Below are positions 47,036-62,274 of a stretch of DNA of 64,000 bases, in pieces. The translations under genes were made by a program, and so were the position numbers. The stretch is taken from NCBI RefSeq assembly GCF_000737535.1, contig NZ_CP006269.1, forward strand, positions 310,001-374,000, read 5' to 3'. The DNA comes from Synechococcus sp. KORDI-100. Lineage in GTDB: Bacteria; Cyanobacteriota; Cyanobacteriia; PCC-6307; Cyanobiaceae. The notes beneath the pieces are model-generated. The model did no database searches. It was not told the DNA's origin and was given only the letters and a program-made list of their open reading frames with translations. Position 1 is the stretch's first letter. The number at the start of each line of letters is the position of its first letter.

Positions 47036-49183
47036 GTGGGCGAGTCCAGCGCAGTGGCTGTCGGCTCCGTGCTGAACGACCGATACAGGCTGGAGTCTCG
47101 GCTCTCTGACCCGGACCCGGTTCAGGGTTGCCTCTGGCTCGGCAAGGATCTACTGGCGGGTGAGATACCAGTGGTGATCCGTCAGCTTCTCTCCGAGGAC
47201 ACCACCTCAAGATTTCAGCGCCACTGGCCGCGGCTGCAGTCCCTGCTGCACCCCCAGTTGCCGCGGTTTGGTGAATTGTTGGAGACGCAGGGAACGGTCT
47301 GGGCGGTCAGGGATTGGCAGGACGGCAGCGGTTTCGATCAGATCCTTCAACAGCGCCGTGAGCGTCAGCTGGTGTTTGGTCCCGGCGAGGTGCTGCTGTT
47401 CCTGCGCCAGATCCTGCCTGTGCTGGCTGTCCTGCATGGTCGCGGCGTTGTGCATGGCGATGTCAACCCCCGCAACCTGCTGCGCAGGAATAGTGATGGC
47501 CTGCCTGTGTTGCTGGACTTCGGTCTGGTCCAGGGCGATGGGGACTCTCCTCTGCCTGGTGCCACACCGGGTTATGCCCCACGCGCTCAGGGGCGTCAGG
47601 ACGCGTGTGCTGCTTGGATGGATCTGCATGGGCTCGGGGTGACTGCTCTGGTCCTGCTGACAGGTCAGGCACCGGAATCGCTGATCGCTGCTGATGCCGT
47701 TGACTGGCCCTGGCCCGAGGGTCCTGATCTCGATAACGACTTCCGCGCGGCTGTGGAGCGGTTGCTGAGTGAGGACCCGCAACACCGCTTTGCTGCTGCC
47801 AGTGAGGTGCTTCAGGCCCTGGAGGCGGTGCCGATGCCCGACAGCACAGGGCCGATCGCCCGATCCGATCGCACGGTTGCCCTGGCTCCTGCTGCACCCG
47901 ACTTGCCCGATCTCAAGGCGCGTTCAACCGGCATGGATGTGCCGGATGCTGCGGGGTCGGTGCCGGTCCAGCCTCGCCGCCTGAGTCGGGCCGAAGAGCG
48001 GGAGAAGGGCGCTGAAGGCCGTCTCTGGCCGGTGGTTGCGGCACTGGCCCTGTCGGCTCTGGTGGGGACGGCGATCGGTTGGTATCTGTTGTCGCGTGGA
48101 GCCTCCAGGGGGACGGCACCATCCACCAGTCGTGATGTGGTGGGGCGACCTCCATCCGTGAGTCTTCCTCCGGCTGAAGTGGATGAGCGCCAGCAGTTGC
48201 TCAGCCGCCTGCGGGCCTTGCAGGTCGATCGCAGCTGGTTCCTCAAGCTTGTGGACAGCAGCCTGCTCAGCCGCTTCCCTGAACGGGGAGGCCGGTTGCC
48301 CAAGGACTCCCTTGAAGATGCCCCGCTTCGCCGGGTCTGGAACGATCTGGCCGAAGAGTGGCTCGCCAGAATCGAACAGCTGCCACCGGGGCTTCGATCC
48401 AGGCTCGGACAGCTCAACGATGCTGATTGGCGTGAGCCGCAGCAGGCGCTTGAGAAACAGGGTGTGCATCCCCGTGTCGTCGAACAGCTGGTCAGTGCCG
48501 CAGCGCGCAATTTGCTTCCCGGGGATTCCCAGGGTCGTAAGCCACCGGAGCCCTATCGGCAGCTCTGGTATGCCGCTGCGGTTCAGAGCCTGGCTGACGT
48601 CAAGATCGAGACGCTGGTCGCCAAGCCCAGACAGGCCACCAACCTGTCGCTTCGCGTGCCCTCCGGAGGGGCTCGTCTGATCTCTGTCGCGGTGCCCAGC
48701 GGCTATGGGCTGGTGCTGGGGATCAACGGAACCCCGTTGATGCAGATGACCATCTACGGCTCCGAGGGGCAAGTTGAAACAGAGCGTGGTCCCCTGCGGG
48801 TGGTGACGCTGCCTTCGGCGGTTGGTTCTCCAATTCAGGTCCTGGTGACGAATGAGGGCGTTGCGTCCGGGCTGCTCACCCTGTCCTGCCGTGCGGACCA
48901 ACCCGATCGTCCCGTTGCGCCGGCACCGAACAGACCAGAGCTGCGGCCACCGTTGCCGAACCCGGTTCGTCGTCCAGAGCCTGCGCCTGCTCCTGATCAG
49001 ACGTTTCCATCTGAGCCAGTGCCGGATTCGGCAACAGGGGCTCCGATGCAGCCGGAACCGCCGCCTGGAACGGAACAGCCTCCAGCAGACCAGCCTTCAT
49101 CAGAACCGCTTTCAAGAGATCAGCCTTCCACGGAACGGCGATCCATCCAGGTGCCCTTGGTTCTTGAGGACGAGATTCAGTAG
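47036..49183 (+). CDS. Membrane protein with degenerate serine/threonine kinase domain
   Basis: A 715-aa protein (GTG start). Residues 15-270 follow a protein-kinase fold. The catalytic loop reads [10 protein letters not shown] (about 140) and the metal loop LDFGLV. The glycine-rich loop is absent ([11 protein letters not shown]), the beta-3 lysine of VAIK is Arg in VVIRQ, and the APE motif reads APR. A single membrane helix ([22 protein letters not shown]) at about 330-352 leads to an extracytoplasmic part with a beta-rich domain ([19 protein letters not shown]) and a long Pro-rich tail. It may be a pseudokinase or an atypical kinase that senses the envelope. It diverges from egtB. Confidence 0.8.
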   Translation: MGESSAVAVGSVLNDRYRLESRLSDPDPVQGCLWLGKDLLAGEIPVVIRQLLSEDTTSRFQRHWPRLQSLLHPQLPRFGELLETQGTVWAVRDWQDGSGFDQILQQRRERQLVFGPGEVLLFLRQILPVLAVLHGRGVVHGDVNPRNLLRRNSDGLPVLLDFGLVQGDGDSPLPGATPGYAPRAQGRQDACAAWMDLHGLGVTALVLLTGQAPESLIAADAVDWPWPEGPDLDNDFRAAVERLLSEDPQHRFAAASEVLQALEAVPMPDSTGPIARSDRTVALAPAAPDLPDLKARSTGMDVPDAAGSVPVQPRRLSRAEEREKGAEGRLWPVVAALALSALVGTAIGWYLLSRGASRGTAPSTSRDVVGRPPSVSLPPAEVDERQQLLSRLRALQVDRSWFLKLVDSSLLSRFPERGGRLPKDSLEDAPLRRVWNDLAEEWLARIEQLPPGLRSRLGQLNDADWREPQQALEKQGVHPRVVEQLVSAAARNLLPGDSQGRKPPEPYRQLWYAAAVQSLADVKIETLVAKPRQATNLSLRVPSGGARLISVAVPSGYGLVLGINGTPLMQMTIYGSEGQVETERGPLRVVTLPSAVGSPIQVLVTNEGVASGLLTLSCRADQPDRPVAPAPNRPELRPPLPNPVRRPEPAPAPDQTFPSEPVPDSATGAPMQPEPPPGTEQPPADQPSSEPLSRDQPSTERRSIQVPLVLEDEIQ

Positions 49184-49671
49184 CGGGCGATCGCTGCCTT
49201 CACTTCCTTTCTTACCTGCTTTTCCTTCTCTGCGGCTCTCTTGTCGTGGAGTTTGCGCCCTTTGCCCAGGCCAATCGTGATCTTGATCCAGGACCCCTTG
49301 AGGTGGAGGTTGAGCGGAATCAGCGCCAGTCCCTTCTGATCGAGCTGGCCGCGCAGTTTGTCGATTTCTCGGCGGTGGGCCAGCAGTTTTCGTGTTCGCA
49401 ACGGGTCGTGGTTGAAGTAGCTGCCGGCATGGCTGTGGGGGGAGATGTGCACATTCATCAGCTGCAGTTCACCGTTCCGGATCAGGCAGAATCCATCGCG
49501 AAGATTGGCCTTGCCGGCCCGGATTGATTTCACCTCGGTGCCAACCAGCTCGATTCCCGTCTCCAGGGTTTCGAGAATCTCGTACTGATGGCGGGCCTGC
49601 CTGTTGTCCGCCAGCAGCCGATTGGCTGCAGCCCGTGCCGCCGCTGCGGCCTTTTTTCCTCCTTTTGCCAT
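49177..49671 (-). CDS. smpB: SsrA-binding protein SmpB
   Basis: SmpB carries tmRNA to stalled ribosomes. The frame is open to 49776, but ATG 49671 ([20 protein letters not shown], 164 aa) is the natural start and clears the divergent ruvB start. Core motifs are [56 protein letters not shown] and [12 protein letters not shown]. The tail [16 protein letters not shown] is the basic helix that follows the tmRNA into the mRNA channel. The alanine- and lysine-rich N-terminus is a lineage extension. The tmRNA gene is not in this window. The stop overlaps the kinase gene by 7 bp. Confidence 0.97.
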   Translation of the reverse strand: MAKGGKKAAAAARAAANRLLADNRQARHQYEILETLETGIELVGTEVKSIRAGKANLRDGFCLIRNGELQLMNVHISPHSHAGSYFNHDPLRTRKLLAHRREIDKLRGQLDQKGLALIPLNLHLKGSWIKITIGLGKGRKLHDKRAAEKEKQVRKEVKAAIARY

Positions 49672-49721
49672 GGCGCTGTCTGCCTGCCCCGACCCTATCC
49701 AGGTCTCGGTACCCTGCCTGC

Positions 49722-50780
49722 ATGGCGATTGTCTCCTCCAGCGCAGATCGCAGTCGTCCGTCACCGGAGCGCCCATCCAATGAGGTGCTCAATTCCTCTC
49801 CCACGCCCGACGAGGTTGGCTCCAGGCCCGATGACGGACTGCGTCCCCGTCGCCTGGACGATTACATCGGACAGGCCGAGCTGAAGCAGGTTCTCGGGAT
49901 TGCCGTGAAGGCAGCGATCGCTCGCGGTGACGCCCTCGATCACGTGTTGCTCTATGGGCCCCCTGGACTGGGCAAAACCACCATGGCTCTGGTGCTGGCC
50001 GAAGAGATGGGGGTGTCCTGCAGGATCACCAGCGCTCCGGCTCTGGAGCGGCCGAGAGACATCGTTGGGCTGCTGGTGAATCTGCAGCCACGGGAACTGC
50101 TGTTCATTGATGAAATCCACCGTCTGACCAGGGTGGCGGAAGAGCTCCTCTATCCGGCGATGGAAGACCGTCGCCTCGACCTCACGGTTGGCAAGGGCAG
50201 CACAGCCCGTACGCGATCCCTGGAGCTGCCCCCCTTCACGTTGGTGGGAGCCACCACCCGCGCCGGCTCACTCAGCTCGCCGCTGCGGGATCGCTTTGGC
50301 TTGATCCAACGGCTGGAGTTCTACAACCAGGCCGATCTCGAGGCGATCGTGGCGAGAACCGCCGGGTTGCTGGGGGTTTCCCTGACGGCGCCGGCCTGCT
50401 CGAGACTTGCCGGCTGCAGCCGAGGAACTCCGAGGATCGCCAACCGTTTGCTGCGCCGGGTCCGTGATGTGGCCAGCGTTCAGGGTTCCCAGGATGCGAT
50501 CGATGAGTCACTGGTGGCCCAGGCCCTGAGCCTCCACCGCGTCGATCATCGCGGCCTCGATGCCAGCGACCGGCGTCTGCTGATCATGTTGATCAATCAG
50601 CACGGCGGCGGACCCGTCGGCCTGGAGACGCTGGCGGCGGCTCTGGGCGAGGACGCCTCCACCTTGGAGTCCGTCGTCGAACCGTTTCTGCTGCAGCAGG
50701 GCCTGCTGGTGCGCACTCCCCGGGGACGAATGGTCACCGATGCTGCTCGTGCCCACCTCGATGGAGCGGAGGCGGCGTGA
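49722..50780 (+). CDS. ruvB: Holliday junction branch migration helicase RuvB
   Basis: RuvB is the AAA+ motor that moves Holliday junctions with RuvA. The frame is open from 49524, but ATG 49722 ([12 protein letters not shown], 352 aa) avoids overlap with smpB. Motifs are [39 protein letters not shown] (Walker A), [10 protein letters not shown] (Walker B), [20 protein letters not shown] (sensor 1 and arginine finger), and [11 protein letters not shown]-like [15 protein letters not shown] (sensor 2). The C-terminal winged helix ends [16 protein letters not shown]. The stop overlaps the next GTG start by 4 bp. Confidence 0.98.
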   Translation: MAIVSSSADRSRPSPERPSNEVLNSSPTPDEVGSRPDDGLRPRRLDDYIGQAELKQVLGIAVKAAIARGDALDHVLLYGPPGLGKTTMALVLAEEMGVSCRITSAPALERPRDIVGLLVNLQPRELLFIDEIHRLTRVAEELLYPAMEDRRLDLTVGKGSTARTRSLELPPFTLVGATTRAGSLSSPLRDRFGLIQRLEFYNQADLEAIVARTAGLLGVSLTAPACSRLAGCSRGTPRIANRLLRRVRDVASVQGSQDAIDESLVAQALSLHRVDHRGLDASDRRLLIMLINQHGGGPVGLETLAAALGEDASTLESVVEPFLLQQGLLVRTPRGRMVTDAARAHLDGAEAA

Positions 50781-51550
50781 TCCGATTGGCTCTGCTGATG
50801 GCCCTGCTGTTGCAGCTTCTGCTGCCGCAGGCTGTGCTGGCTGAAAGCTACCGGTCGCTCTACGACCAGGCCTTGATGGCCAGCCAGGCTGGAGACTTCG
50901 TGCGGGCCTTGCCGCTCTGGGATCAGCTGCTCGCTCTTGAGCCTCGGGATGCAGCGGCCTTGAGCAATCGCGGCAACGTACGGCTGGCTCTTGGGGATCC
51001 CGATGGAGCGATCGATGATCAGTCCCGCGCCATTGCCTTGGCTCCCGCTGAGATCGACCCCCATCTCAACCGGGGAACGGCCGAGGAGGCGCTCCAGGAT
51101 TGGTCGGCAGCGGCCAGCGACTATCTCTGGATTCTGGAGCGGGATCCAGAGGATCCTTCCGCTCTTTACAACCTCGGCAACGTGCGTGGATCCGAGCAGG
51201 ACTGGTCTGCCGCACGCGAGCTCTTCGGTGAGGCCTTCAGGGTCCGGCCTGGGTTTGCCATGGCCCGCTCCAGCGAAGCCCTTGCGGCCTGGCAGGAGGG
51301 GGATCTGGGATGGGCGGAAGCCGAACTGCGCAAGTTGATTCGCCGCTATCCGATGTTCGCGGATGCTCGAGCCGCACTCAGCGGTTTGTTGTGGCGCCAG
51401 GGGTCCTCTGGAGAAGCGGAAAGCCACTGGGCCGCGGCTGCCGGACTGGATCAGCGCTACCGACAACTCGACTGGTTGCTTGAAATCCGCCGTTGGCCGC
51501 CCCAGCCCGCCGCTGATCTCATGGCCTTCCTGGCTCTGGAGGAGCCATGA
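50777..51550 (+). CDS. Secreted TPR-repeat protein
   Basis: A 257-aa protein starting at a GTG that overlaps the ruvB stop. Residues 1-22 are a signal peptide ([21 protein letters not shown], cleavage before ES). Five to six tetratricopeptide repeats follow, for example [40 protein letters not shown] and [21 protein letters not shown]. It is likely a periplasmic or lumenal assembly factor; TPR proteins of this kind help photosystem or envelope assembly in cyanobacteria, but nothing here fixes the partner. It is coupled to the next gene by a 4-bp overlap. Confidence 0.82.
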   Translation: MIRLALLMALLLQLLLPQAVLAESYRSLYDQALMASQAGDFVRALPLWDQLLALEPRDAAALSNRGNVRLALGDPDGAIDDQSRAIALAPAEIDPHLNRGTAEEALQDWSAAASDYLWILERDPEDPSALYNLGNVRGSEQDWSAARELFGEAFRVRPGFAMARSSEALAAWQEGDLGWAEAELRKLIRRYPMFADARAALSGLLWRQGSSGEAESHWAAAAGLDQRYRQLDWLLEIRRWPPQPAADLMAFLALEEP

Positions 51551-52716
51551 GTCATCAGGAGCTGCTGGACCGGGAGCTACCGCAGCTGATCGAGCTGCGG
51601 CGTCATCTGCACGCCCATCCCGAGCTCAGTGGTCAGGAGCATCAGACGGCGGCGCTGGTCGCAGGTGAGTTGCGTGCTCTGGGTTGGCAGGTGCAGGAAG
51701 GCGTCGGGCGAACCGGTGTGCTGGCGGAAATGGGACCCAGCTCTGCTCCCCTGGTAGGCCTGCGGGTGGATATGGATGCCCTGCCGGTGGAGGAACGCAC
51801 GGGGCTCCCGTTCGCCTCGAAGCAGCAGGGGGTCATGCATGCATGCGGCCATGACATCCACACCTGCATCGGTCTGGGGGTGGCCCGGCTGTTGGCAGCG
51901 GAATCCGCCCTGCAGGCTCGATTCAGGCTGCTGTTTCAGCCCGCCGAGGAGCTGGCCCAGGGCGCGGTCTGGATGCGGGATGCCGGGGCCACGCAGGGAC
52001 TGCAGGCCCTCTTCGGCGTTCATGTGGTGCCGGATCTGCCGGCTGGAACCGTGGGTGTGCGCAGCGGTTGCCTGACCGCTGCAGCCGGCGAGCTGGAGAT
52101 CATGGTGCAGGGTGTGGGCGGCCATGGGGCCCGCCCCCATCAGGCCGTTGATGCGATCTGGCTGTCGGCCAGGGTGGTCACGGAGTTGCAGCAATGCATC
52201 GCGCGACGGCTGAATGCCCTGCAGCCGGTGGTGATCAGTTTCGGGAAGATCGAGGGAGGCAAGGCCTTCAACGTGATCGCCGATCGGGTGCGTCTTCTCG
52301 GCACCGTGCGTTGCCTGGATCTGGAGCAGCACCGGCAACTGCCCCGGTGGATCGAACAGACTGTCGACGAGATCTGCCGCAGTGGCGGTGGCGAGGCGCA
52401 GGTTCGCTACCGCTGCATTGCGCCGCCCGTCTGGAATGACGCTGCGCTCACCTCTTTGCTGGAAACCGCTGCGGTTGGCTGTCTCGGCCGCGAGCGGGTG
52501 CTTCCCGTTGAGCTGCCGTCCCTGGGTGCTGAGGACTTTGCGGAACTGCTGCGGGATGTGCCCGGAACAATGATGCGCCTCGGCGTCGCGGGGCCGCAGG
52601 GATGTGCGCCGCTGCACAACGGCACCTTTGATCCTGATGAGCGGGCCCTTGGAGTTGGCGTCCAGGTGCTCACCGCAACGCTGCTGGCCTGGATGAAGCA
52701 GGAGGTGAACGGATGA
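51547..52716 (+). CDS. M20-family amidohydrolase (hippurate hydrolase-like)
   Basis: A 389-aa metallo-amidohydrolase of the M20D type. It has LIELRRHLHAHPELSGQEHQTA at the start, LRVDMDALPVEERTGLPF, and the metal-site ACGHDIHTCIGLGVARLL. The catalytic Glu follows in LLFQPAEELAQGAVWMRDAG. A dimerisation lid sits in the middle (GGHGARPHQAVDAIWLSARVV), and the final metal histidine lies in CAPLHNGTFDPDERAL. Members cleave N-acyl amino acids, indole-acetyl or peptide amides. The substrate here is unknown. No signal peptide, so it is cytosolic. It overlaps its neighbours by 4 bp on both sides. Confidence 0.92.
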   Translation: MSHQELLDRELPQLIELRRHLHAHPELSGQEHQTAALVAGELRALGWQVQEGVGRTGVLAEMGPSSAPLVGLRVDMDALPVEERTGLPFASKQQGVMHACGHDIHTCIGLGVARLLAAESALQARFRLLFQPAEELAQGAVWMRDAGATQGLQALFGVHVVPDLPAGTVGVRSGCLTAAAGELEIMVQGVGGHGARPHQAVDAIWLSARVVTELQQCIARRLNALQPVVISFGKIEGGKAFNVIADRVRLLGTVRCLDLEQHRQLPRWIEQTVDEICRSGGGEAQVRYRCIAPPVWNDAALTSLLETAAVGCLGRERVLPVELPSLGAEDFAELLRDVPGTMMRLGVAGPQGCAPLHNGTFDPDERALGVGVQVLTATLLAWMKQEVNG

Positions 52717-52931
52717 GTCGGACCGTCACCATCTGGTTGTCCTTCGGGGCGCCGCTGATGATCCTTCTGGCCGTGCTGGCCAGTCAGCAACGTCAGGGCA
52801 GTGATCGGGTCCAGGCCCTGCCTGCGGTGTTGGTGGGTTCAGGACTGATCATCAGCAGTGCCGTCGGTCGACGTCGTCGTCGCGGCAAGCTGCTCAGTGC
52901 TCTGCTCAGCAGCCGCGCTCAGCCGGATTGA
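52713..52931 (+). CDS. Small membrane protein, DUF3188-like
   Basis: A 72-aa protein with two hydrophobic helices (VTIWLSFGAPLMILLAVLAS and VQALPAVLVGSGLIISSAVG) separated by a short charged loop, then a strongly basic RRRRRGKLL tail. This matches my recollection of the cyanobacterial DUF3188 family, whose function is unknown. The tail suggests that the C-terminus stays in the cytosol. It starts within the stop of the amidohydrolase gene (ATGA) and ends 3 bp before the HEAT-repeat gene, so it is translated with them. Confidence 0.65.
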   Translation: MSRTVTIWLSFGAPLMILLAVLASQQRQGSDRVQALPAVLVGSGLIISSAVGRRRRRGKLLSALLSSRAQPD

Positions 52932-52934
52932 TTC

Positions 52935-53564
52935 ATGACCCAGACCCCCGATTCTCAACCACCTGATCCGCAACAGCCGGATCTGGAGTCTCTGCGTAAG
53001 GCGATTGCCAGTGGCGATCCTGTCCGGGCGATGCCGGCCCTGACTCAGCTGCGTTTCTGCACTGAAGAGGATGCCGTTCCTCTGCTGGTGCTCGGCACTC
53101 AGCAGCAGCCATTTTTGGTGCGGTCCCTGAGCTGCAGCGGACTGGGATACAAACGCAACGAGGCGGGCTGGGAGGTTCTCACCCGTCTGCTGCAACAGGA
53201 TTCTGATCCCAATGTGCGTGCTGAAGCGGCCAATGCGATGGTCAGTTACGGCGTTGTGCGTTCCTGGGAGCTGCTGAAGAACGCTTTTGCTGTCGATCAG
53301 GCCTGGTTGGTGCGCTGCAGCATCCTCTCCGCCCTGGCGGAGCAACCCGACATCGATCCAACCTGGCTGCTGGAGTTGTCCCGTCTCGCCATCGAAGACG
53401 GCGATGGCACCGTCCGTGTGAGTGGAGCGGAGATTCTCGGTCGGCTCGTTCGCGAGCAGGGCGCCGCGGGCGTTGGCGGGACAGCCCGCAGCCTGCTGCA
53501 GCCTCTGCAGCAGGACGTCGATCACCGCGTGGTGGCGGCGGCACTCAATGGTCTGCAGTCCTGA
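52935..53564 (+). CDS. HEAT-repeat protein
   Basis: A 209-aa soluble protein with several HEAT repeats: AMPALTQLRFCTEEDAVPLL, then LVRSLSCSGLGYKRNEAGWEVL and DPNVRAEAANAMVSYGVVRSW. GTVRVSGAEILGRLVREQG lies near the end. The N-terminus is Pro/Gln-rich and probably disordered. HEAT proteins of this size in cyanobacteria include phycobilin lyase-like and assembly proteins, but the lyase-specific residues are not obvious, so I call only the repeat fold. It is the last gene of the ruvB chain, 28 bp before the thiC riboswitch region. Confidence 0.75.
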   Translation: MTQTPDSQPPDPQQPDLESLRKAIASGDPVRAMPALTQLRFCTEEDAVPLLVLGTQQQPFLVRSLSCSGLGYKRNEAGWEVLTRLLQQDSDPNVRAEAANAMVSYGVVRSWELLKNAFAVDQAWLVRCSILSALAEQPDIDPTWLLELSRLAIEDGDGTVRVSGAEILGRLVREQGAAGVGGTARSLLQPLQQDVDHRVVAAALNGLQS

Positions 53565-53591
53565 TCAAGCGATCTTGCTAGTTTTCAGACA

Positions 53592-55140
<1,549 letters not shown>

Positions 55141-55161
55141 TCAGAGGTTTTTACTGCCGAG

Positions 55162-55190
55162 CCCTGCTCAAAGCGAGCAGGGTTTGTTTT
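55162..55190 (+). terminator. Rho-independent terminator after thiC
   Basis: CCCTGCTC (55162-55169) and GAGCAGGG (55175-55182) form a perfect 8-bp stem with a 5-nt loop, followed by TTTGTTTT. It lies 22 bp after the thiC stop on the plus strand. Confidence 0.85.
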
Positions 55191-55206
55191 GCTGCTGATT
55201 GACCTG

Positions 55207-55239
55207 ACAAAAAAGCTTCCCCGGGGACTGGGGAGGCTT
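55207..55239 (-). terminator. Rho-independent terminator after tkt (minus strand)
   Basis: AAGCTTCCCC (55213-55222) and GGGGAGGCTT (55230-55239) pair over 10 bp with one G-T-type mismatch. Read on the minus strand the stem is followed by a T run (the A tract at 55209-55214). It lies about 47 bp past the tkt stop, back to back with the thiC terminator. Confidence 0.8.
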
Positions 55240-55285
55240 GATTCAGTTCGTTGTTAAGCGTTGGTTGTTGCTGTTCGGGTATCGA

Positions 55286-57295
<2,010 letters not shown>

Positions 57296-57358
57296 GGTTC
57301 GAGGGGGGATTGCGTCAGATTTGCTGAAGAGTTTGACCGATGCGGGCGGTGTCGCCGC

Positions 57359-58606
57359 TCACGTCATCCGTCGGATGGCGAGGCAGACGTTGTGTCCGCC
57401 GAAGCCGAAGGAGTTGGAAAGCACCGTTCCCAGTGTGGACTCCCGGGCGGTATTGGGGACGACGTCCAGGTCACAGTCTGGATCAGGACGGCTGTGGTTG
57501 ATCGTGGGTGGGACAACCCCGTTCTGCAGGGCGAGGATGCAGGCCACGGCCTCAATCCCGCCCGAGCCGCCCAGCAGGTGCCCGGTCATCGATTTTGTGG
57601 AGCTCACCGGGATCTGGAAAGCCCTTTGACCCAGGGCGCTTTTGATGGCCGAGGTTTCGTTTTTGTCGTTCGCCGGTGTGCTGGTGCCATGGGCGTTGAC
57701 GTAGTCCACGTCATCTGGATTGATGCCGCCATCGGCCAGGGCCAGCCGCATCGCTTCGGCACCACCCACGCCGCCCGGCGTGGGTGAGGTGATGTGGTGA
57801 GCGTCACAGGTCATCCCGTAGCCCACGATCTCGGCCAGGATCGACGCGCCGCGGGCCTCGGCGTGCTCCAGTGTTTCCAGCACCAGAATTCCGGCGCCTT
57901 CACCGATCACAAAACCATCGCGCTCGGCGTCGAAGGGACGGCTGGCGGTGGAGGGATCATCGTTACGAAACGACAAGGCCTTGGCGCTGGCGAAGCCTGC
58001 GACCCCCAGCGGCGTGATCGCCGACTCCGCACCCCCGGCCACCATGGCGTCGGCCTTGCCGAGCTGCAGCAGCCGGAAGGCATCGCCGATGGCGTTCGAG
58101 CCCGCAGCACAGGCTGTGGCCACGGCGGAGCTGGGCCCTTTTGTCCCCAGCGCAATGGCCGCAAGGCCAGTGGCCATGTTGGGAATCATCATCGGCACCG
58201 TGAATGGGCTCACCCTGCCGGGACCCTTGCCCTCAAGAACGTGGGCCTGGGTTTCCATCGTCAGCAGTCCGCCGACGCCGGAACCGATGATCACGCCGAT
58301 TCGATCGGCATTGTCCTCGCTGATCGTGAGACCCGCGTCCGCCAGCGCCTGTTTGGCAGCAACCACACCGAACTTGCAGAAGCGATCCCATCGCTTGGCT
58401 TCCTTGGGTTCGATCAGTCCGGCAGGGTCGAAGTCCTTCACCTCCGCTGCGAAGCGGCAGGCATGGGCTGAGGCATCAAACAGGGTGATGGCCGCGACAC
58501 CATTGGTGCTGGATGTCAGACCACTCCAGTAGTCCTGAACCGTGTTGCCGATCGGTGTGACCGCGCCGAGGCCAGTGACCACGACGCGATGGAGACCGTC
58601 CACCAT
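57359..58606 (-). CDS. fabF: 3-oxoacyl-[acyl-carrier-protein] synthase II
   Basis: FabF condenses acyl-ACP with malonyl-ACP in fatty-acid elongation. The 415-aa product has RVVVTGLGAVTPIG at the start, the catalytic Cys in VATACAAGSNAIGDAFRLL, the two active-site histidines in YVNAHGTSTPANDKNE and STKSMTGHLLGGSGG, and a glycine-rich end SFGFGGHNVCLAI. It begins 8 bp after the acpP stop, so the substrate carrier and the enzyme are cotranscribed. Length and all catalytic residues are normal. Confidence 0.98.
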   Translation of the reverse strand: MVDGLHRVVVTGLGAVTPIGNTVQDYWSGLTSSTNGVAAITLFDASAHACRFAAEVKDFDPAGLIEPKEAKRWDRFCKFGVVAAKQALADAGLTISEDNADRIGVIIGSGVGGLLTMETQAHVLEGKGPGRVSPFTVPMMIPNMATGLAAIALGTKGPSSAVATACAAGSNAIGDAFRLLQLGKADAMVAGGAESAITPLGVAGFASAKALSFRNDDPSTASRPFDAERDGFVIGEGAGILVLETLEHAEARGASILAEIVGYGMTCDAHHITSPTPGGVGGAEAMRLALADGGINPDDVDYVNAHGTSTPANDKNETSAIKSALGQRAFQIPVSSTKSMTGHLLGGSGGIEAVACILALQNGVVPPTINHSRPDPDCDLDVVPNTARESTLGTVLSNSFGFGGHNVCLAIRRMT

Positions 58607-58614
58607 GCCGTTCC

Positions 58615-58857
58615 TCAGGCCTGCTTGTCTTCGATGTATTTCACGGCGTCGCCGACGGTGGTGATGCCCTCAGCCGCTTCATCGGGGATTTCGATGTCGA
58701 AGGCTTCTTCGAGGGCCATCACCAATTCCACGGTGTCCAGGGAGTCGGCGCCGAGGTCGTTCTGGAAGTTGGATTCCGGCTTCACCTCGCCAGCATCAAC
58801 GCTGAGCTGCTCCGCAACGATCGAACGCACCTTCTCGAGGATCGCTTCCTGGGACAT
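58615..58857 (-). CDS. acpP: Acyl carrier protein
   Basis: ACP carries growing acyl chains on a 4'-phosphopantetheine arm. ATG 58857 gives the normal 80 aa ([18 protein letters not shown]); the longer frame to 58992 runs into the psaC leader. The arm attaches to Ser in [17 protein letters not shown]. The acidic helix II ([17 protein letters not shown]) and the tail [13 protein letters not shown] are typical. It is the first gene of acpP-fabF-tkt. A 12-bp palindrome sits 3 bp upstream of the start codon. Confidence 0.98.
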   Translation of the reverse strand: MSQEAILEKVRSIVAEQLSVDAGEVKPESNFQNDLGADSLDTVELVMALEEAFDIEIPDEAAEGITTVGDAVKYIEDKQA

Positions 58858-58860
58858 GGG

Positions 58861-58872
58861 CCGTTGCAACGG
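58861..58872. promoter_or_regulatory. 12-bp perfect palindrome next to the acpP start codon
   Basis: CCGTTGCAACGG is self-complementary and lies 3 bp upstream of the acpP ATG, where a Shine-Dalgarno sequence would be expected. It is also in the 140-bp spacer shared with divergent psaC. It could be an operator or a short RNA hairpin; neither is shown. Confidence 0.35.
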
Positions 58873-58988
58873 GACGCTGCATCCTACGGGCACGCCTTGG
58901 CCTCCCTTGAAGTGGGTATGAACAACGGTGACGGCTCTGGCGCCAGGGGGTGGCAGGGCGGGTACCTTGAGCCCAAGGACTTCTTTGA

Positions 58989-59243
<255 letters not shown>

Positions 59244-59280
59244 GGCTCTGAATTGAATCATTGAAAACCCCATAAGCTCT

Positions 59281-59304
59281 GCCCGGCGACTGCCGGGCTT
59301 TTCT
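59281..59304 (+). terminator. Rho-independent terminator between psaC and glmS
   Basis: GCCCGGC (59281-59287), loop GACT, GCCGGGC (59292-59298), then TTTTCT. It ends 2-3 bases before the glmS start codon at 59307, which leaves no space for a separate glmS ribosome-binding site. Confidence 0.88.
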
Positions 59305-59306
59305 GT

Positions 59307-61199
<1,893 letters not shown>

Positions 61200-61245
61200 T
61201 CATCGAGCAGGGAGAACGGTGGCGTGAGCTTGCGCTGAGCCTCAG

Positions 61246-62274
61246 CTAGTTGCGCAGGGTGCCTGCCGCCTTCTGCTCTCTGAAATCCGCGACGGCCCTG
61301 GGCAGCCCCTCGCTCAGGCTGATTCCCGCGCGCCAGCCCATGGCCGCCAGGCGGCTCACATCGAGCTGCTTTTTTGGGGTGCCATCGGGCTTGCTGGTGT
61401 CCCACTCAATCGACCCTGCATATCCAACGGCATGGGCAACCGCTTCTGCGAGCTCCCGGATCGACAGATCGATGCCGGTCCCCACATTGAGAAACGCGAG
61501 GGGGGATCCGGCTTCATCGCACGGGGCATCCTCTGCATCGGGATTCCAGCGCTCCAGGGCGAACACACTGGCCTCGCCCAGGTCATCAGCATGCAGGAAC
61601 TCCCGCAGTGGGGTTCCCGATCCCCAGCAGGTCACGGTCGAGACGCCACGCTCAATGGCAACCTGGAAACGGCGAATCAGTGCCGGCAGCACATGGCTCC
61701 CTGTCGGGTGGTAGTTGTCGCCCGGTCCGTAGAGGTTCGTCGGCATCAGGCTGATCGCGTCAAAACCGTGCTGAAGCCTCAGAGCCTGAGCGAGTTTGAT
61801 GCCGGCGATCTTGGCAATGGCGTACCACTCGTTCGTGGGTTCCAGGCTTCCCGTGAGCAGGGCCTCTTCACGGATCGGTTGGTCGGCAAATTTTGGATAG
61901 ATGCAGCTGCTGCCCAGAAAGAGCAGGCGTCGAGCACCTTGATGCCAGGCCGTTTCGATCACATTCGTTTCGAGCTGCAGATTCTGCAGCAGAAAATCCG
62001 CCGGTCGGCTGCGGTTCGCTTCGATGCCGCCCACGGTGGCAGCCGTCAGCACCACCACCGTGGGTTGTTGCTTTGCAAACCAGGTCCGAACAGCGGTTAG
62101 GTCCAGCAGATCCAGCTCCTGTCGAGTCGGCGTGAGCAAGGATCCGCCACAGCGTTCGTCCCCGTAGCCAGCCCGTCGCAGGGCCCTCACCACCGCACTG
62201 CCGGCCATGCCACGGGCGCCGGCCACCAAGATTCGATCGCTGGCGGAGATCAGCAGCGAGGTTTCAGGCTTCAT
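61246..62274 (-). CDS. fcl: GDP-L-fucose synthase
   Basis: Fcl (WcaG) epimerises and reduces GDP-4-keto-6-deoxymannose to GDP-L-fucose. ATG 62274 gives 342 aa and overlaps the gmd stop by 4 bp (ATGA); the longer frame to 62394 lies in gmd. Motifs are [19 protein letters not shown] (the GxxGxxG nucleotide loop), [36 protein letters not shown], and the catalytic Tyr-Lys in [14 protein letters not shown]. Length fits the family. It is the last gene of manC-gmd-fcl and converges with glmS with 46 bp between stops. Confidence 0.94.
   Translation of the reverse strand: MKPETSLLISASDRILVAGARGMAGSAVVRALRRAGYGDERCGGSLLTPTRQELDLLDLTAVRTWFAKQQPTVVVLTAATVGGIEANRSRPADFLLQNLQLETNVIETAWHQGARRLLFLGSSCIYPKFADQPIREEALLTGSLEPTNEWYAIAKIAGIKLAQALRLQHGFDAISLMPTNLYGPGDNYHPTGSHVLPALIRRFQVAIERGVSTVTCWGSGTPLREFLHADDLGEASVFALERWNPDAEDAPCDEAGSPLAFLNVGTGIDLSIRELAEAVAHAVGYAGSIEWDTSKPDGTPKKQLDVSRLAAMGWRAGISLSEGLPRAVADFREQKAAGTLRN

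Noticed and set aside
49524-49721. N-terminal extension of RuvB
   Set aside because: The residues are antisense to smpB and are not part of the RuvB family.
59244-59306. glmS ribozyme before glmS
   Set aside because: The 63-bp spacer is filled by a simple terminator; no ribozyme core fits.
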